Below, piece by piece: positions 48,822 to 58,250 of a DNA stretch of 64,000 bases. How positions within the stretch are numbered: position 1 is the first letter of the stretch; each line of letters opens with the position of its first letter. Source of the DNA: Planococcus sp. CPCC 101016 (GTDB lineage Bacteria; Bacillota; Bacilli; Bacillales_A; Planococcaceae); the NCBI RefSeq assembly GCF_007859295.1, contig NZ_VOHB01000002.1, positions 1,427,624 to 1,491,623 on the forward strand. The letters run 5' to 3'. The notes under the pieces are model-generated. The model worked only from the letters and a program-made list of their open reading frames with translations. It made no database searches and was not told where the DNA came from. The position numbers were made by a program, and so were the translations under genes.

Positions 48822-49949
48822 ATGAGCAGTGAGTTATTGGATGCTTTTGAAGTATTGGAGAAACAAAAGGGGATTTCGCGTGAAGTCCTGATTGAAGCGA
48901 TAGAAGCTGCATTGGTAACGGCATACAAACGGAATTTTAACCAAGCACAGAATGTTCGTGTAGATTTAAACTTGAACACTGGAACAATGCTGGTCTATTC
49001 TCGTAAAGACGTTGTAGAGGCAGTCGAAGATGATCGCTTGCAGATTTCATTGGAAGATGCGCAAGTGATCAACCCGGCCTACGAGCTTGGGGATGTTGTT
49101 GAAGAAGAAGTGACGCCGCGCAACTTTGGGCGTATTGCTGCACAGACAGCGAAACAAGTAGTAACACAACGCGTACGTGAAGCCGAGCGAGGTCTGATTT
49201 TTGAAGAGTTCGTTGATCGTGCAGACGATATCGTCAACGGCATCGTCGAGCGGATGGATGCACGTAATTTGTATGTTGGCCTTGGCAAAGTAGAAGCTGT
49301 ACTTCCGCAGACAGAGCAAATGCCGAATGAACATTACAAACCGCATGACCGTATCAAAGTGTATATTACAAAAGTGGAACGTACGACACGCGGACCTCAA
49401 GTCTTTGTGTCCCGTACACATCCAGGACTGCTTCGCCGTTTGTTTGAAAACGAAGTACCTGAAATCTACGATGGCATTGTTGAGATCAAGTCAATTGCAC
49501 GTGAAGCAGGAGATCGTTCAAAAATCTCAGTTTTTGCTCACCGTGATGACATTGATCCTGTGGGTTCATGTGTCGGATCTAAAGGCGGCCGTGTTCAGAC
49601 AATCGTCAATGAGTTGAGTGGAGAGAAAATTGACATCGTCGAATGGTCTGAAGAACCTGTCGTATTTGTCGCAAATGCACTAAGCCCATCCAAAGTATTG
49701 GATGTGCAGGTGAATGAAGAAGCGAAATCGACTACGGTTGTCGTTCCTGACTATCAATTATCTCTTGCAATTGGCAAGCGCGGACAAAATGCCCGCTTGG
49801 CTGCGAAATTGACAGGTTGGAAAATCGATATCAAGAGTGAAACAGATGCTCGGGAACTTGGGATCTATCCGAACCCGAATGCTGACATTGAATTAGTCGA
49901 ATCCGGAGAAGAACTGGATGACTTTGATTTTTACGAAGAAAAAGAATAA
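48822..49949 (+). CDS. nusA: Transcription termination/antitermination factor NusA
   Basis: Binds RNA polymerase and RNA to control pausing and termination. N-terminal domain (1-125), S1 domain (about 135-200) and two KH domains ([19 protein letters not shown] and [19 protein letters not shown]). The frame is open from a TTG at 48798 overlapping rimP, but ATG 48822 is 8 nt after GGGAG and gives 375 residues starting [17 protein letters not shown]. Ends in the acidic tail typical of Gram-positive NusA. Confidence 0.97.
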   Translation: MSSELLDAFEVLEKQKGISREVLIEAIEAALVTAYKRNFNQAQNVRVDLNLNTGTMLVYSRKDVVEAVEDDRLQISLEDAQVINPAYELGDVVEEEVTPRNFGRIAAQTAKQVVTQRVREAERGLIFEEFVDRADDIVNGIVERMDARNLYVGLGKVEAVLPQTEQMPNEHYKPHDRIKVYITKVERTTRGPQVFVSRTHPGLLRRLFENEVPEIYDGIVEIKSIAREAGDRSKISVFAHRDDIDPVGSCVGSKGGRVQTIVNELSGEKIDIVEWSEEPVVFVANALSPSKVLDVQVNEEAKSTTVVVPDYQLSLAIGKRGQNARLAAKLTGWKIDIKSETDARELGIYPNPNADIELVESGEELDDFDFYEEKE

Positions 49950-49969
49950 TGTAGAAAAGGTGATGTCCG

Positions 49970-50248
49970 TTGGCTCTGCAAAAGAAAATTCCATTACGGA
50001 AGTGTGTAGCTACAGGCGAGATGCATCCTAAAAAAGAAATGATCCGCGTTGTCCGTTCAAAAGAAGGCGAAGTATCTGTCGATTTGACGGGCAAAAAATC
50101 AGGACGCGGCGCATACCTTTCGAAATCGGAAGATGCCATCGCGACTGCGCGTAAAAAGAAAGTGCTGGATAAGCAATTGGAAGTTAAAATTCCAGACGAA
50201 ATCTATGATGAGTTAACTCGCGTCGTTCTCAGAGAGCAGTTGAAATAA
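49970..50248 (+). CDS. rnpM: RNase P modulator RnpM (YlxR)
   Basis: DUF448 protein of 92 residues; B. subtilis YlxR was recently renamed RnpM because it binds RNase P RNA and dampens its activity. The conserved core IPLRKCVATGEMHPKKEMIRVV and GKKSGRGAYLSK is present. TTG start 6-7 nt after AAAGGTGAT. Overlaps ylxQ by 1 bp. Function here is by homology. Confidence 0.93.
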   Translation: MALQKKIPLRKCVATGEMHPKKEMIRVVRSKEGEVSVDLTGKKSGRGAYLSKSEDAIATARKKKVLDKQLEVKIPDEIYDELTRVVLREQLK

Positions 50249-50592
50249 TGACTAAACAAAAAATTCTTCAATTACTGGGATTGGCCACACGTGCGCGTAT
50301 GACCATTTCCGGTGAAGAAATGACAGTAAACGAAGTTCGAAAAGGCAAAGCGAAATTAGTGATTGTCTCTGAAGATGCTTCAGATAATACCAGTAAAAAA
50401 TTGCATGACAAATGCAAATCGTATGGAGTGGATTTGCACGTTTTTGGATCCCGTTTCGAGTTGGGACATGCGATAGGCAAAGAAGAGCGGGTAGTGATTG
50501 CAATCACCGATAAAGGGTTTGCGAAAAAAATAACCAGCTTATTCGAAGAAATTAATCGGGGGCGAGCAGATGACCAAAATTCGAGTACATGA
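50248..50592 (+). CDS. ylxQ: L7Ae-family RNA-binding protein YlxQ
   Basis: L7Ae/L30e/Gadd45 fold of 114 residues; such proteins bind kink-turn RNA. Marks: [34 protein letters not shown] and [18 protein letters not shown]. The target RNA is not settled. It overlaps infB by 23 bp, a rather long overlap, indicating tight translational coupling. Confidence 0.92.
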   Translation: MTKQKILQLLGLATRARMTISGEEMTVNEVRKGKAKLVIVSEDASDNTSKKLHDKCKSYGVDLHVFGSRFELGHAIGKEERVVIAITDKGFAKKITSLFEEINRGRADDQNSST

Positions 50593-52927
50593 GTATGCTA
50601 AGAAGGTAGACAAGCCAAGTAAAGAGATTATTAATGAGTTGTCTAAACATAATATTACGGTGCAAAACCATATGGCAACATTGGAAGACAATGCTGTATC
50701 GAAGTTAGACAGCATCTATAAGAGTGGTACAGCTGGACAGCGTCCACAAGCACAATCACGTCCGTCAAATCAAGGGCAATCGCGTCCATCTCAAGGCAGT
50801 CAGTCACGTCCATCAAGTCAAGGACAGTCACGTCCGTCACAAGGCGGCCAGTCACGTCCGTCAAGCCAAGGACAATCACGCCCATCACAAGGCGGCCAGT
50901 CACGCCCATCCGGTCAAAGCCAATCAAAACCAGCGGCAGCGCCGAGTCAAGGACAATCCCGTTCGCAAGGGAATGGCCAACGACCAACAGCACCAGCAAA
51001 ATCAGGTTCGAACTTTACGCCAAAGGCAGCCAAACCTACAGCAGGTCCTGGCCAGCGTTCTTCAGGCCGTCCAGGTGGCGGAAACCGCAATGGCTTCCAA
51101 AACCGCAACCGTAAAGGAAAGCAACAGCAACCAGTGAATCCGTTGCCGCCAATGCCTAAAAAAGAAAAAGAATTGCCGGCTAAAATTACTTTCAGCGAGT
51201 CATTGACGGTAGCGGAACTTGCAAAAAAATTAGGGCGCGAGCCTTCTGAAATCATCAAAAAATTGTTTATGCTTGGTGTAATGGCTACCATTAACCAAGA
51301 ATTGGATAAAGATGCAATCGAATTGATCTGTGCAGAGTACGAGGTTGAAGTTGAAGAAGAGATCTTAGTGGATAAAACGGATCTTGAAGTCTACTTTGAA
51401 CCAGAAGATGAAAACCTGAACGAAGAACGTCCGCCAGTCGTTACGATTATGGGACACGTTGACCATGGTAAAACAACATTGCTGGATTCAATCCGCCATA
51501 CGAAAGTAACTGCTGGAGAAGCAGGCGGCATTACGCAGCATATCGGTGCTTACCAGGTTGTCGATAATGGCAAGAAAATCACTTTCCTTGATACTCCGGG
51601 CCACGCAGCCTTTACTACGATGCGGGCACGTGGAGCAAAAGTGACAGACCTTGCAATTATTGTTGTTGCAGCAGATGACGGTGTTATGCCTCAAACGGTT
51701 GAAGCAATCAACCATGCTAAAGCAGCAGAAGTGCCGATCATCATCGCGGTCAACAAAATGGATAAGCCGAGTGCAAACCCTGATCGCGTAATGCAAGAAT
51801 TGACAGAACATGGATTGGTTCCTGAAGCTTGGGGCGGCGAAACGATTTTCGTTCCGATTTCCGCTTTAAAAGGAGAAGGCATCGATTCATTGCTTGAAAT
51901 GATCTTGCTTGTATCGGAAGTTGGGGAGTTAAAAGCCAACCCTGCACGCCGTGCAATTGGTACAGTTATTGAAGCCGAGCTTGACAAAGGCCGCGGTTCA
52001 GTAGCAACCCTTCTAGTACAAGACGGAACTTTAAAAGTGGGAGACCCGATTGTTGTCGGTAATACGTTCGGACGTGTCCGTGCTATGGTATCGGATATTG
52101 GCCGCCGTGTGAAAGAAGCGGGCCCATCTACGCCAGTTGAAATCACTGGTTTGAATGATGTACCTCAAGCTGGAGACCGTTTTGTTGTCTTCGAAGATGA
52201 AAAAACAGCTCGCCAAGTGGGCGAAACCCGTGCAACTTCAGCGCTTCAAGTCCAGCGTTCTGAAAAAACACGTGTCACGCTTGATAACTTGTTTGATCAA
52301 TTGAAACAAGGCGAAATGAAAGAATTGAACTTGATCGTCAAAGCTGACGTTCAAGGAGCCGTTGAAGCCATGGCAGCATCTCTTCTTAAAATTGACGTAG
52401 AAGGTGTCAATGTGAAAATCATCCACACTGGCGCTGGCGCCATCACGGAATCTGATATTTCATTGGCTGCTGCATCAAATGCCATCGTTATCGGTTTTAA
52501 CGTTCGTCCGGATGCTAATGCGAAACGTGCTGCTGAAGCTGAAGGCGTTGATATTCGCTTGCACCGCATCATCTACAAAGTGATTGAAGAAATTGAATTT
52601 GCTATGAAAGGCTTGCTTGACCCTGAATTCGAAGAGAAAATCATTGGCCAAGCTGAAGTCCGCAGTACGTTTAAAGTTTCTAAAGTCGGAACAATTGCCG
52701 GAAGTTATGTAACTGAAGGTAAAATTACTAGAGATAGCGGCGTCCGTGTAATCCGTGAAGGCATTGTTGTGTTCGAAGGCGAAATTGATACATTGAAACG
52801 CTTTAAAGACGATGCAAAAGAAGTAGCAAAAGGCTACGAATGCGGGATTACCGTTAAAAACTTCAACGACATGAAAGAAATGGACATCATTGAAGCGTAC
52901 GTTATGGAAGAAATCGAACGTAAATGA
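50570..52927 (+). CDS. infB: Translation initiation factor IF-2
   Basis: GTPase that brings fMet-tRNA to the 30S subunit and joins subunits. 785 residues: IF2N-like domain at residues 1-50, a low-complexity linker with 16-residue Gln-Ser-Arg-Pro repeats (about 62-125), a second IF2N domain near 208-260, the G domain with GHVDHGKT (295-302), DTPGHAAF and [11 protein letters not shown], then beta-barrel and C-terminal fMet-tRNA domains. The start lies inside ylxQ with GGGGGCGAG upstream. The last base triplet overlaps ylxP. Confidence 0.98.
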   Translation: MTKIRVHEYAKKVDKPSKEIINELSKHNITVQNHMATLEDNAVSKLDSIYKSGTAGQRPQAQSRPSNQGQSRPSQGSQSRPSSQGQSRPSQGGQSRPSSQGQSRPSQGGQSRPSGQSQSKPAAAPSQGQSRSQGNGQRPTAPAKSGSNFTPKAAKPTAGPGQRSSGRPGGGNRNGFQNRNRKGKQQQPVNPLPPMPKKEKELPAKITFSESLTVAELAKKLGREPSEIIKKLFMLGVMATINQELDKDAIELICAEYEVEVEEEILVDKTDLEVYFEPEDENLNEERPPVVTIMGHVDHGKTTLLDSIRHTKVTAGEAGGITQHIGAYQVVDNGKKITFLDTPGHAAFTTMRARGAKVTDLAIIVVAADDGVMPQTVEAINHAKAAEVPIIIAVNKMDKPSANPDRVMQELTEHGLVPEAWGGETIFVPISALKGEGIDSLLEMILLVSEVGELKANPARRAIGTVIEAELDKGRGSVATLLVQDGTLKVGDPIVVGNTFGRVRAMVSDIGRRVKEAGPSTPVEITGLNDVPQAGDRFVVFEDEKTARQVGETRATSALQVQRSEKTRVTLDNLFDQLKQGEMKELNLIVKADVQGAVEAMAASLLKIDVEGVNVKIIHTGAGAITESDISLAAASNAIVIGFNVRPDANAKRAAEAEGVDIRLHRIIYKVIEEIEFAMKGLLDPEFEEKIIGQAEVRSTFKVSKVGTIAGSYVTEGKITRDSGVRVIREGIVVFEGEIDTLKRFKDDAKEVAKGYECGITVKNFNDMKEMDIIEAYVMEEIERK
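50753..50944 (+). repeat. 48-bp tandem coding repeats in the IF-2 linker
   Basis: Three full 16-residue units ([16 protein letters not shown] type, each two half units) and a degenerate fourth, spanning codons 62 to about 125. DNA repeats are near identical in the middle copies. The tract is likely to vary in copy number between strains. Confidence 0.85.
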
Positions 52928-53202
52928 TCCTCTACATGGAATGCGAATTTTTCATTCCAACGGCCCATTCGTTAAAAGATAAGCGGGCAGTCGTGAAAAG
53001 CATGCTGACCCGCAGCAGACAAAAATTCAACGTTTCCGCAGCAGAGATTGAACACCAAAATGTTTGGCAGCGAACTCGCCTTGCCTTTGTAATCGTTTCT
53101 TCATCGAAAGAAATGGCAGATAAAGAAATGGCACAAGTTCTCTACTATTTGGAAAGCAATCCTGCATGGGAATGCTTGGAGATTGAAAAAGAATATTTGT
53201 AA
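52924..53202 (+). CDS. ylxP: DUF503 family protein YlxP
   Basis: Small conserved protein of 92 residues with a ferredoxin-like fold expected for DUF503 ([22 protein letters not shown] core). Always found near infB-rbfA in Firmicutes; suspected to aid ribosome assembly, but the role is not established. It overlaps infB by 4 bp (ATGA) and lacks an obvious Shine-Dalgarno site, so it relies on coupling. Confidence 0.9.
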   Translation: MILYMECEFFIPTAHSLKDKRAVVKSMLTRSRQKFNVSAAEIEHQNVWQRTRLAFVIVSSSKEMADKEMAQVLYYLESNPAWECLEIEKEYL

Positions 53203-53220
53203 GAACGAGGTGGATTAGCA

Positions 53221-53571
53221 ATGACAATGCGCGCGAATCGTGTAGCTGAGCAGATGAAAAAAGAGCTCAGTGATATCATCAGCAGAAAACTGAAAGATCC
53301 ACGTATCGGATTTGTCACTGTAACAGATGTTGAAGTTACAGGGGATCTCCAGCAGGCAACTGTATATATCAGCGTTTTAGGCGAAGACCACGCAAAAGAA
53401 CAGACATTGCTTGGGTTAACGAAGTCAAAAGGATTCATCCGTTCCGAAATCGGACAGCGGATCCGTCTCCGTAAAACTCCTGAATTGTCTTTTGAAATCG
53501 ATTCATCGGTTGCATACGGCAATCGCATCGATACCTTATTGCGTGATATTCAAGAACCAAAAGAAGATTAA
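53221..53571 (+). CDS. rbfA: Ribosome-binding factor A
   Basis: Assists maturation of the 16S rRNA 5' end; single KH-like domain. 116 residues with [38 protein letters not shown] and [24 protein letters not shown] ribosome site. Last gene of the rimP-nusA-infB operon, ended by a terminator. Confidence 0.97.
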   Translation: MTMRANRVAEQMKKELSDIISRKLKDPRIGFVTVTDVEVTGDLQQATVYISVLGEDHAKEQTLLGLTKSKGFIRSEIGQRIRLRKTPELSFEIDSSVAYGNRIDTLLRDIQEPKED

Positions 53572-53575
53572 AAAT

Positions 53576-53612
53576 AAAGCCTGCTGTCTATCTCAGATAG
53601 CGGGCTTTTTTT
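53576..53612 (+). terminator. Terminator after rbfA
   Basis: AAAGCCTGCT (53576-53585) pairs with AGCGGGCTTT (53599-53608) with one wobble; eight Ts follow. An inner TATCT/AGATA stem adds to it. Confidence 0.8.
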
Positions 53613-53638
53613 TGCATCAAGCAAAGGAGCTATGGATT

Positions 53639-54568
53639 ATGGCGCTGAACGGAATTTTACCATTATGGAAAGAAAAAGGAATGACCTCTCACGACTGTGT
53701 CTTTAAACTGAGAAAGATTCTTCAGACGAAAAAAGTCGGACATACCGGGACATTAGATCCCGAAGTGGATGGCGTATTGCCGATCTGTATCGGGAATACT
53801 ACCAAAGTGGCTGAGTATATTACGGATCAAGGTAAGACCTATGAAGCCGAAGTGACCATCGGCTACTCAACAGAAACAGAAGATGCGACAGGTGAGACAG
53901 TCGACACGGATGCTTCTGATAAGAGTATTACACGTAATCAAGTTGCTGCGGTGCTGCTTCAGTTGACAGGAAATATCAAACAGATTCCACCAATGTATTC
54001 CGCAGTCAAAGTGAATGGGAAAAAGCTTTATGAATATGCACGACAGGGAATTGCTGTTGAGCGGCCCGAACGTATTGTGCGAATCGACTCAATCGAGTTG
54101 CTGGACGACGATCAGCAATGGACAGGGCAGAATATTAAATTCAATATCCGTATCCGCTGCGGCAAAGGAACTTATATTCGGACGCTGGCAGTGCAAATCG
54201 GTCAAGCCTTGGGATATCCTGCACATATGTCGAGGCTGACAAGGACAGAATCCGGTAAATTCAGCAAAAAGGATTGCGTAACACTTGCCGAAGTGGCCGA
54301 ACTTGCTCAAAATGGAGTTATCGGTAACATTTTGAAACCGCTCAGCTACGGCTTAAGTGCGTTTCCTTTCATGGAAATTGAATCGAAACAGATTTTTGCT
54401 GTGAAAAATGGCCAAGTTTTGGCGCGTCATGCCATACTGGATCAGATGGGATTTGTGGTCCTGACGTATCAGGGAGTTCCTGTTGCACTTTATAAAAACC
54501 ACCCTGAAAAAGCGGACAAGATGAAACCTGAAAAAATGTTCGGTTTTCCGACAGCGGACGAGGTGTAG
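53639..54568 (+). CDS. truB: tRNA pseudouridine(55) synthase TruB
   Basis: Makes pseudouridine 55 in the T-loop of tRNAs. Catalytic Asp40 in GHTGTLDPEVDGVLPICIG. 309 residues, identical to B. subtilis length. The open frame runs upstream through the rbfA terminator, which cannot be coding here; ATG 53639 has AAAGGAG 9 nt before it. ribF starts 1 bp after the stop. Confidence 0.96.
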   Translation: MALNGILPLWKEKGMTSHDCVFKLRKILQTKKVGHTGTLDPEVDGVLPICIGNTTKVAEYITDQGKTYEAEVTIGYSTETEDATGETVDTDASDKSITRNQVAAVLLQLTGNIKQIPPMYSAVKVNGKKLYEYARQGIAVERPERIVRIDSIELLDDDQQWTGQNIKFNIRIRCGKGTYIRTLAVQIGQALGYPAHMSRLTRTESGKFSKKDCVTLAEVAELAQNGVIGNILKPLSYGLSAFPFMEIESKQIFAVKNGQVLARHAILDQMGFVVLTYQGVPVALYKNHPEKADKMKPEKMFGFPTADEV

Positions 54569-54569
54569 T

Positions 54570-55520
54570 ATGAAAATTATTCATTTAAGCTATCCGGTTC
54601 ATTTAAAACCTGATTTCGAAACTGGGCCACTATCACTGGCGCTCGGGTTTTTTGACGGGGTACATAAAGGGCATCAGCGTGTCATAGGGGAAGCAATTGC
54701 TCAAGCCCAGAACAAAGGTATCAAGTCTGCGGTCATGACTTTCGATCCCCATCCTTCATTGGTGTTGGGAGGACGAAAGGAAGAAGTCTTTTACATTACG
54801 CCGATGCAGCAAAAAATGGAAATTCTGGACGAGATGGGTGTCGATTATTGCTTTATCGTTCGTTTTACGTCTGAGTTCGCCAAACTAACACCTGAACAGT
54901 TTATCGAATACTTCATTAAAGACCTTGGTGTTGTCCATGTCACTGCAGGATTTGATTTTTCCTTCGGCAGCAAAGGTAAAGGAGATATGGCTTTGATGAA
55001 GCAAATCGGTGAAGGCCAGTATGGCGTCACCGTCGTGGATAAGCTGGAAGATGGCGATGAAAAAATCAGTTCAACCCGTATCCGTGAATTACTGAAGCAA
55101 GGCGGAGTTGAAGAAGTGTGCCATTTATTGGGCAGGCCGTTCCGTGTATTGGGCACTGTAGTCAATGGAGATAAACGAGGCCGCACCATCGGCTTTCCGA
55201 CAGCCAATGTAGAACCCGAGCTAGGTGCGGTTGTACCTAGCCGCGGCGTCTATGCAGTGAAGATCCAAGTGCAGGGGCAGTTCTACAACGGTGTCTGCAA
55301 TATTGGCTACAAGCCGACTTTTAATAATCCGGATGTGAAAAAGCAGGTCATCGAAGTCCATATTCTGGACTTTGATAAATCCATTTACGGAGAAATTGTG
55401 GAAGTCGAATGGCATGAACGAATTCGTGATGAACAGAAATTTTCAGGAATTGATGAGTTGAAAGCACAGATTCAGCGTGACAAAGAGACGGCTGAGCAGT
55501 TTTTCGCCGGCATTAATTAG
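54570..55520 (+). CDS. ribF: Bifunctional riboflavin kinase / FAD synthetase
   Basis: Converts riboflavin to FMN and then FAD. The N-terminal adenylyltransferase domain has LGFFDGVHKGHQRVI (residues 25-39) and TFDPHPS; the C-terminal kinase domain has GDKRGRTIGFPTAN and the NGVCNIGYKPTF stretch. 316 residues. GAGGTG ribosome site. No FMN riboswitch precedes it, as expected for this gene. Confidence 0.96.
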   Translation: MKIIHLSYPVHLKPDFETGPLSLALGFFDGVHKGHQRVIGEAIAQAQNKGIKSAVMTFDPHPSLVLGGRKEEVFYITPMQQKMEILDEMGVDYCFIVRFTSEFAKLTPEQFIEYFIKDLGVVHVTAGFDFSFGSKGKGDMALMKQIGEGQYGVTVVDKLEDGDEKISSTRIRELLKQGGVEEVCHLLGRPFRVLGTVVNGDKRGRTIGFPTANVEPELGAVVPSRGVYAVKIQVQGQFYNGVCNIGYKPTFNNPDVKKQVIEVHILDFDKSIYGEIVEVEWHERIRDEQKFSGIDELKAQIQRDKETAEQFFAGIN

Positions 55521-55529
55521 GCAGTGCAG

Positions 55530-55558
55530 TTGATTTTGAAAAAGCCTTATGCTATTAT
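55530..55558 (+). promoter_or_regulatory. Promoter of rpsO
   Basis: TTGATT (55530-55535), 17-nt spacer, TATTAT (55553-55558), giving a leader of about 90 nt. Confidence 0.6.
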
Positions 55559-55561
55559 TTA

Positions 55562-55640
55562 TGAGTACTGAATGTACAAACCGTTGCTTGGCAAATCGAA
55601 TCACCAACGTTTGCTCAGTAATTGGGGATATCAGAAATTA
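55562..55640 (+). ncRNA. Putative S15 leader of rpsO
   Basis: Between promoter and ribosome site are a small GTAC/GTAC hairpin and a larger stem CAAACCGTTG/CAACGTTTG with one bulged C (near 55573-55614). rpsO leaders that bind S15 are known in Bacillales and Geobacillus; this has the right place and size. Family assignment is inference. Confidence 0.5.
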
Positions 55641-55655
55641 GGAGGTGGAAACAGT

Positions 55656-55925
55656 ATGGCAATTACACAAGAACGTAAAAATGAATTGATCAATGAATAC
55701 AAAGTGCATGACACAGATACTGGGTCTGCAGAAATTCAAATCGCCATTCTTACAGAAGACATCAACAACTTGAATGAGCACTTACGTACTCACAAAAAAG
55801 ATCATCACTCACGTCGTGGTCTATTCAAAATGGTTGGACGCCGTCGTAACTTGTTGAAATACCTTCGTGAAAACGACGTAGCTCGTTACCGCGAATTAAT
55901 CGCAAGACTTGGCCTACGCCGATAA
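55656..55925 (+). CDS. rpsO: 30S ribosomal protein S15
   Basis: Binds 16S rRNA early in assembly of the platform. The frame is open from 55572, but ATG 55656 follows AGGAGGTGG and gives the normal 89 residues. Marks: [31 protein letters not shown] and [14 protein letters not shown]. It is followed by pnp, a pairing conserved across bacteria. Confidence 0.98.
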   Translation: MAITQERKNELINEYKVHDTDTGSAEIQIAILTEDINNLNEHLRTHKKDHHSRRGLFKMVGRRRNLLKYLRENDVARYRELIARLGLRR

Positions 55926-55936
55926 TAGCAAACAGT

Positions 55937-55965
55937 AAAAGCGGGATTCGTCCCGCTTTTTCTTT
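55937..55965 (+). terminator. Terminator after rpsO
   Basis: AAAAGCGGGA/TCCCGCTTTT stem (55937-55946, 55951-55960), TTCG tetraloop, T-rich tail. Confidence 0.88.
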
Positions 55966-56009
55966 ATGGATAAAACTTTAATTTATCGCATCGCATCCTG
56001 GATGCTTTT

Positions 56010-56038
56010 TTGATACACTACTTATGGATACATATAGA
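56010..56038 (+). promoter_or_regulatory. Probable promoter of pnp
   Basis: TTGATA (56010-56015), 17-nt spacer, TATAGA (56033-56038), 36 bp before the pnp start. Confidence 0.5.
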
Positions 56039-56073
56039 TAGAGAAACAAGGTAATAGAGAGGAGCTCGATATT

Positions 56074-58191
56074 ATGGAGCAAACAAAAAAAGTCTACACA
56101 CTTGATTGGGCAGGCCGTGAATTGCAAGTTGAGGTCGGCCAATTGGCAAAACAAGCAAACGGAGCAGCATTAATCCGTTATGGTGATACAGCAGTTCTTT
56201 CTACTGCAACCGCTTCAAAGACTCCGAAACCGTTGGACTTTTTCCCATTGACTGTCAACTACGAAGAGCGTCTTTACGCTGTCGGTAAAATTCCAGGCGG
56301 ATTCATCAAACGCGAAGGACGCCCTTCTGAAAAAGCGACTTTGACAAGCCGTTTGATTGATCGTCCGATCCGTCCTTTATTCCCGGATGGTTTCCGTAAC
56401 GAAGTTCAAGTTATTTCAATGGTCATGTCTGTAGATCAGGATTGTCCATCTGAAATGGCTGCTATGTTCGGTTCTTCACTAGCCTTGATGATTTCCGATA
56501 TTCCGTTCGGTGGACCGATTGCCGGTGTCATCGTAGGATTGATTGACGGACAATACATCATCAACCCAACAAATGACCAGTTGGAGCAAAGTTCAATCAA
56601 CTTGACGGTTGCAGGTACAAAAGATGCGATCAATATGGTTGAAGCAGGAGCGAAAGAAGTTTCTGAAGAAGTCATTTTGGAAGCAATCATGTTCGGCCAT
56701 GAAGAAATCAAAAAGTTGATCGCTTTCCAGGAGCAGATTGCTGCAGAAGTCGGCAAAGAAAAAACCGAAATCCAGCTTTATGAATTGGATGCTGAATTGA
56801 CAAGCTCACTTAAAGAAGCTGTAGAAGCTGACTTGAATGCTGCTGTCCAAATCAATGAAAAACAAGCGCGCAACGAAGCGATTGATGAAGTCAAAGCACG
56901 CGCGATGGCGGCATACGAGGAATCGGATGATGCAGTAAAAAAACAAGCTGGCCAGATTCTTGATAAAATGGTTAAAGATGAAGTGCGCCGCCTGATTACA
57001 GACGAAAAAATCCGTCCCGATGGCCGTGGTCCTTCTGAAATCCGTGCATTGTCTTCTGAAGTCGGCATCTTGAACCGTACACACGGTTCTGGTCTGTTCA
57101 CTCGTGGGCAAACGCAGGCAATGAGTATCTGTACGCTAGGCGCATTAGGGGATGTTCAAATCATCGACGGCCTTGGCATCGAAGATACGAAACGCTTTAT
57201 GCACCATTACAATTTCCCGTTATTCTCAGTTGGTGAAACCGGATTCCTTCGTGGACCTGGACGCCGTGAAATCGGCCACGGAGCACTCGGAGAACGTGCA
57301 CTTGAAGCGGTTATTCCAAACGAAAAAGATTTCCCTTACACCATCCGCCTTGTTGCGGAAGTATTGGAGTCCAACGGTTCGACTTCGCAGGCAAGTATCT
57401 GTGCTTCAACGCTTGCGATGATGGATGCCGGTGTTCCATTATCAGCTCCAGTTGCGGGCATCGCAATGGGTCTGGTTAAAAAAGGCGATAACTATACCGT
57501 GCTCTCTGACATCCAAGGTATGGAAGATTATCTTGGCGATATGGACTTTAAAGTGGCGGGTACTGCCAAAGGCATCACCGCTCTTCAAATGGACATTAAA
57601 ATTGACGGACTTTCTCGTGAAATCTTGGAAGAAGCATTGGCGCAGGCGCAAATCGGCCGTATCCACATCCTTGAATCGATGTTGGCGACAATTGCTGAAC
57701 CAAGAACAACTCTTTCTAAATTTGCACCGAAAATCATTATGGTGAAGATCAACCCTGACAAGATCCGTGACGTTATCGGACCTGGCGGTAAAGTGATCAA
57801 CAAAATCATCGATGAAACAGGCGTGAAGATCGATACAGAGCAAGACGGCACCATCTTTATTTCATCGGTTGACGAGGAAATGAACGCGAAAGCGAAAGCG
57901 ATGATCGAAAACATCGTGCGTGAAGCGAAAGTCGGCGAGTATTACGAAGGCAAAGTGAAACGCATTGAGAAATTTGGCGCATTCGTTGAATTGTTCCCAG
58001 GCAAAGATGGACTTCTTCATATTTCTGAAATCCAGGAAGAGCGGACGAAAGAAGTGGAAGATGTGCTGAAGATGGACCAGGTTGTTCAAGTCAAAGTAAT
58101 TGAAATTGACCGACAAGGCCGTGTAAACTTATCACGTAAGGTTGTTTTGAAAGAACAAAAAGAAGCAGCTGAAAAACAAAACCAAGAATAA
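56074..58191 (+). CDS. pnp: Polyribonucleotide nucleotidyltransferase (PNPase)
   Basis: 3'-5' phosphorolytic exonuclease for mRNA decay. 705 residues: two RNase PH domains (the second with [21 protein letters not shown] and [17 protein letters not shown] residues), then a KH domain ([19 protein letters not shown], near 568) and an S1 domain ([20 protein letters not shown]). GAGAGGAG ribosome site. Confidence 0.98.
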   Translation: MEQTKKVYTLDWAGRELQVEVGQLAKQANGAALIRYGDTAVLSTATASKTPKPLDFFPLTVNYEERLYAVGKIPGGFIKREGRPSEKATLTSRLIDRPIRPLFPDGFRNEVQVISMVMSVDQDCPSEMAAMFGSSLALMISDIPFGGPIAGVIVGLIDGQYIINPTNDQLEQSSINLTVAGTKDAINMVEAGAKEVSEEVILEAIMFGHEEIKKLIAFQEQIAAEVGKEKTEIQLYELDAELTSSLKEAVEADLNAAVQINEKQARNEAIDEVKARAMAAYEESDDAVKKQAGQILDKMVKDEVRRLITDEKIRPDGRGPSEIRALSSEVGILNRTHGSGLFTRGQTQAMSICTLGALGDVQIIDGLGIEDTKRFMHHYNFPLFSVGETGFLRGPGRREIGHGALGERALEAVIPNEKDFPYTIRLVAEVLESNGSTSQASICASTLAMMDAGVPLSAPVAGIAMGLVKKGDNYTVLSDIQGMEDYLGDMDFKVAGTAKGITALQMDIKIDGLSREILEEALAQAQIGRIHILESMLATIAEPRTTLSKFAPKIIMVKINPDKIRDVIGPGGKVINKIIDETGVKIDTEQDGTIFISSVDEEMNAKAKAMIENIVREAKVGEYYEGKVKRIEKFGAFVELFPGKDGLLHISEIQEERTKEVEDVLKMDQVVQVKVIEIDRQGRVNLSRKVVLKEQKEAAEKQNQE

Positions 58192-58200
58192 TTAACCGTA

Positions 58201-58229
58201 AAAATTGCCGACCTTGTCGGCAATTTTTT
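58201..58229 (+). terminator. Terminator after pnp
   Basis: AAAATTGCCGA/TCGGCAATTTT stem (58201-58211, 58217-58227), 5-nt loop, T run. Confidence 0.88.
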
Positions 58230-58250
58230 ACTATGAGGAGGAACATGCAC

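Noticed and set aside
50753-50944. Regularly spaced repeats that could suggest a CRISPR array
   Set aside because: Units are contiguous, in frame and encode the IF-2 linker; there are no unique spacers.
50724-51137. 137-codon ORF in another + frame over the IF-2 repeats, rich in His, Gln and Lys
   Set aside because: It exists only because the 48-bp repeats lack stops in that frame; it has no ribosome site of its own and lies fully inside infB.
53492-53638. N-terminal extension of truB
   Set aside because: It would read through the rbfA gene end and a terminator hairpin; ATG 53639 gives the family length.
54440-54569. Possible FMN riboswitch before ribF
   Set aside because: truB ends 1 bp before ribF and no RFN-type structure is present.
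55572-55655. N-terminal extension of rpsO
   Set aside because: It covers the leader and the ribosome site; S15 is 89 residues from 55656.
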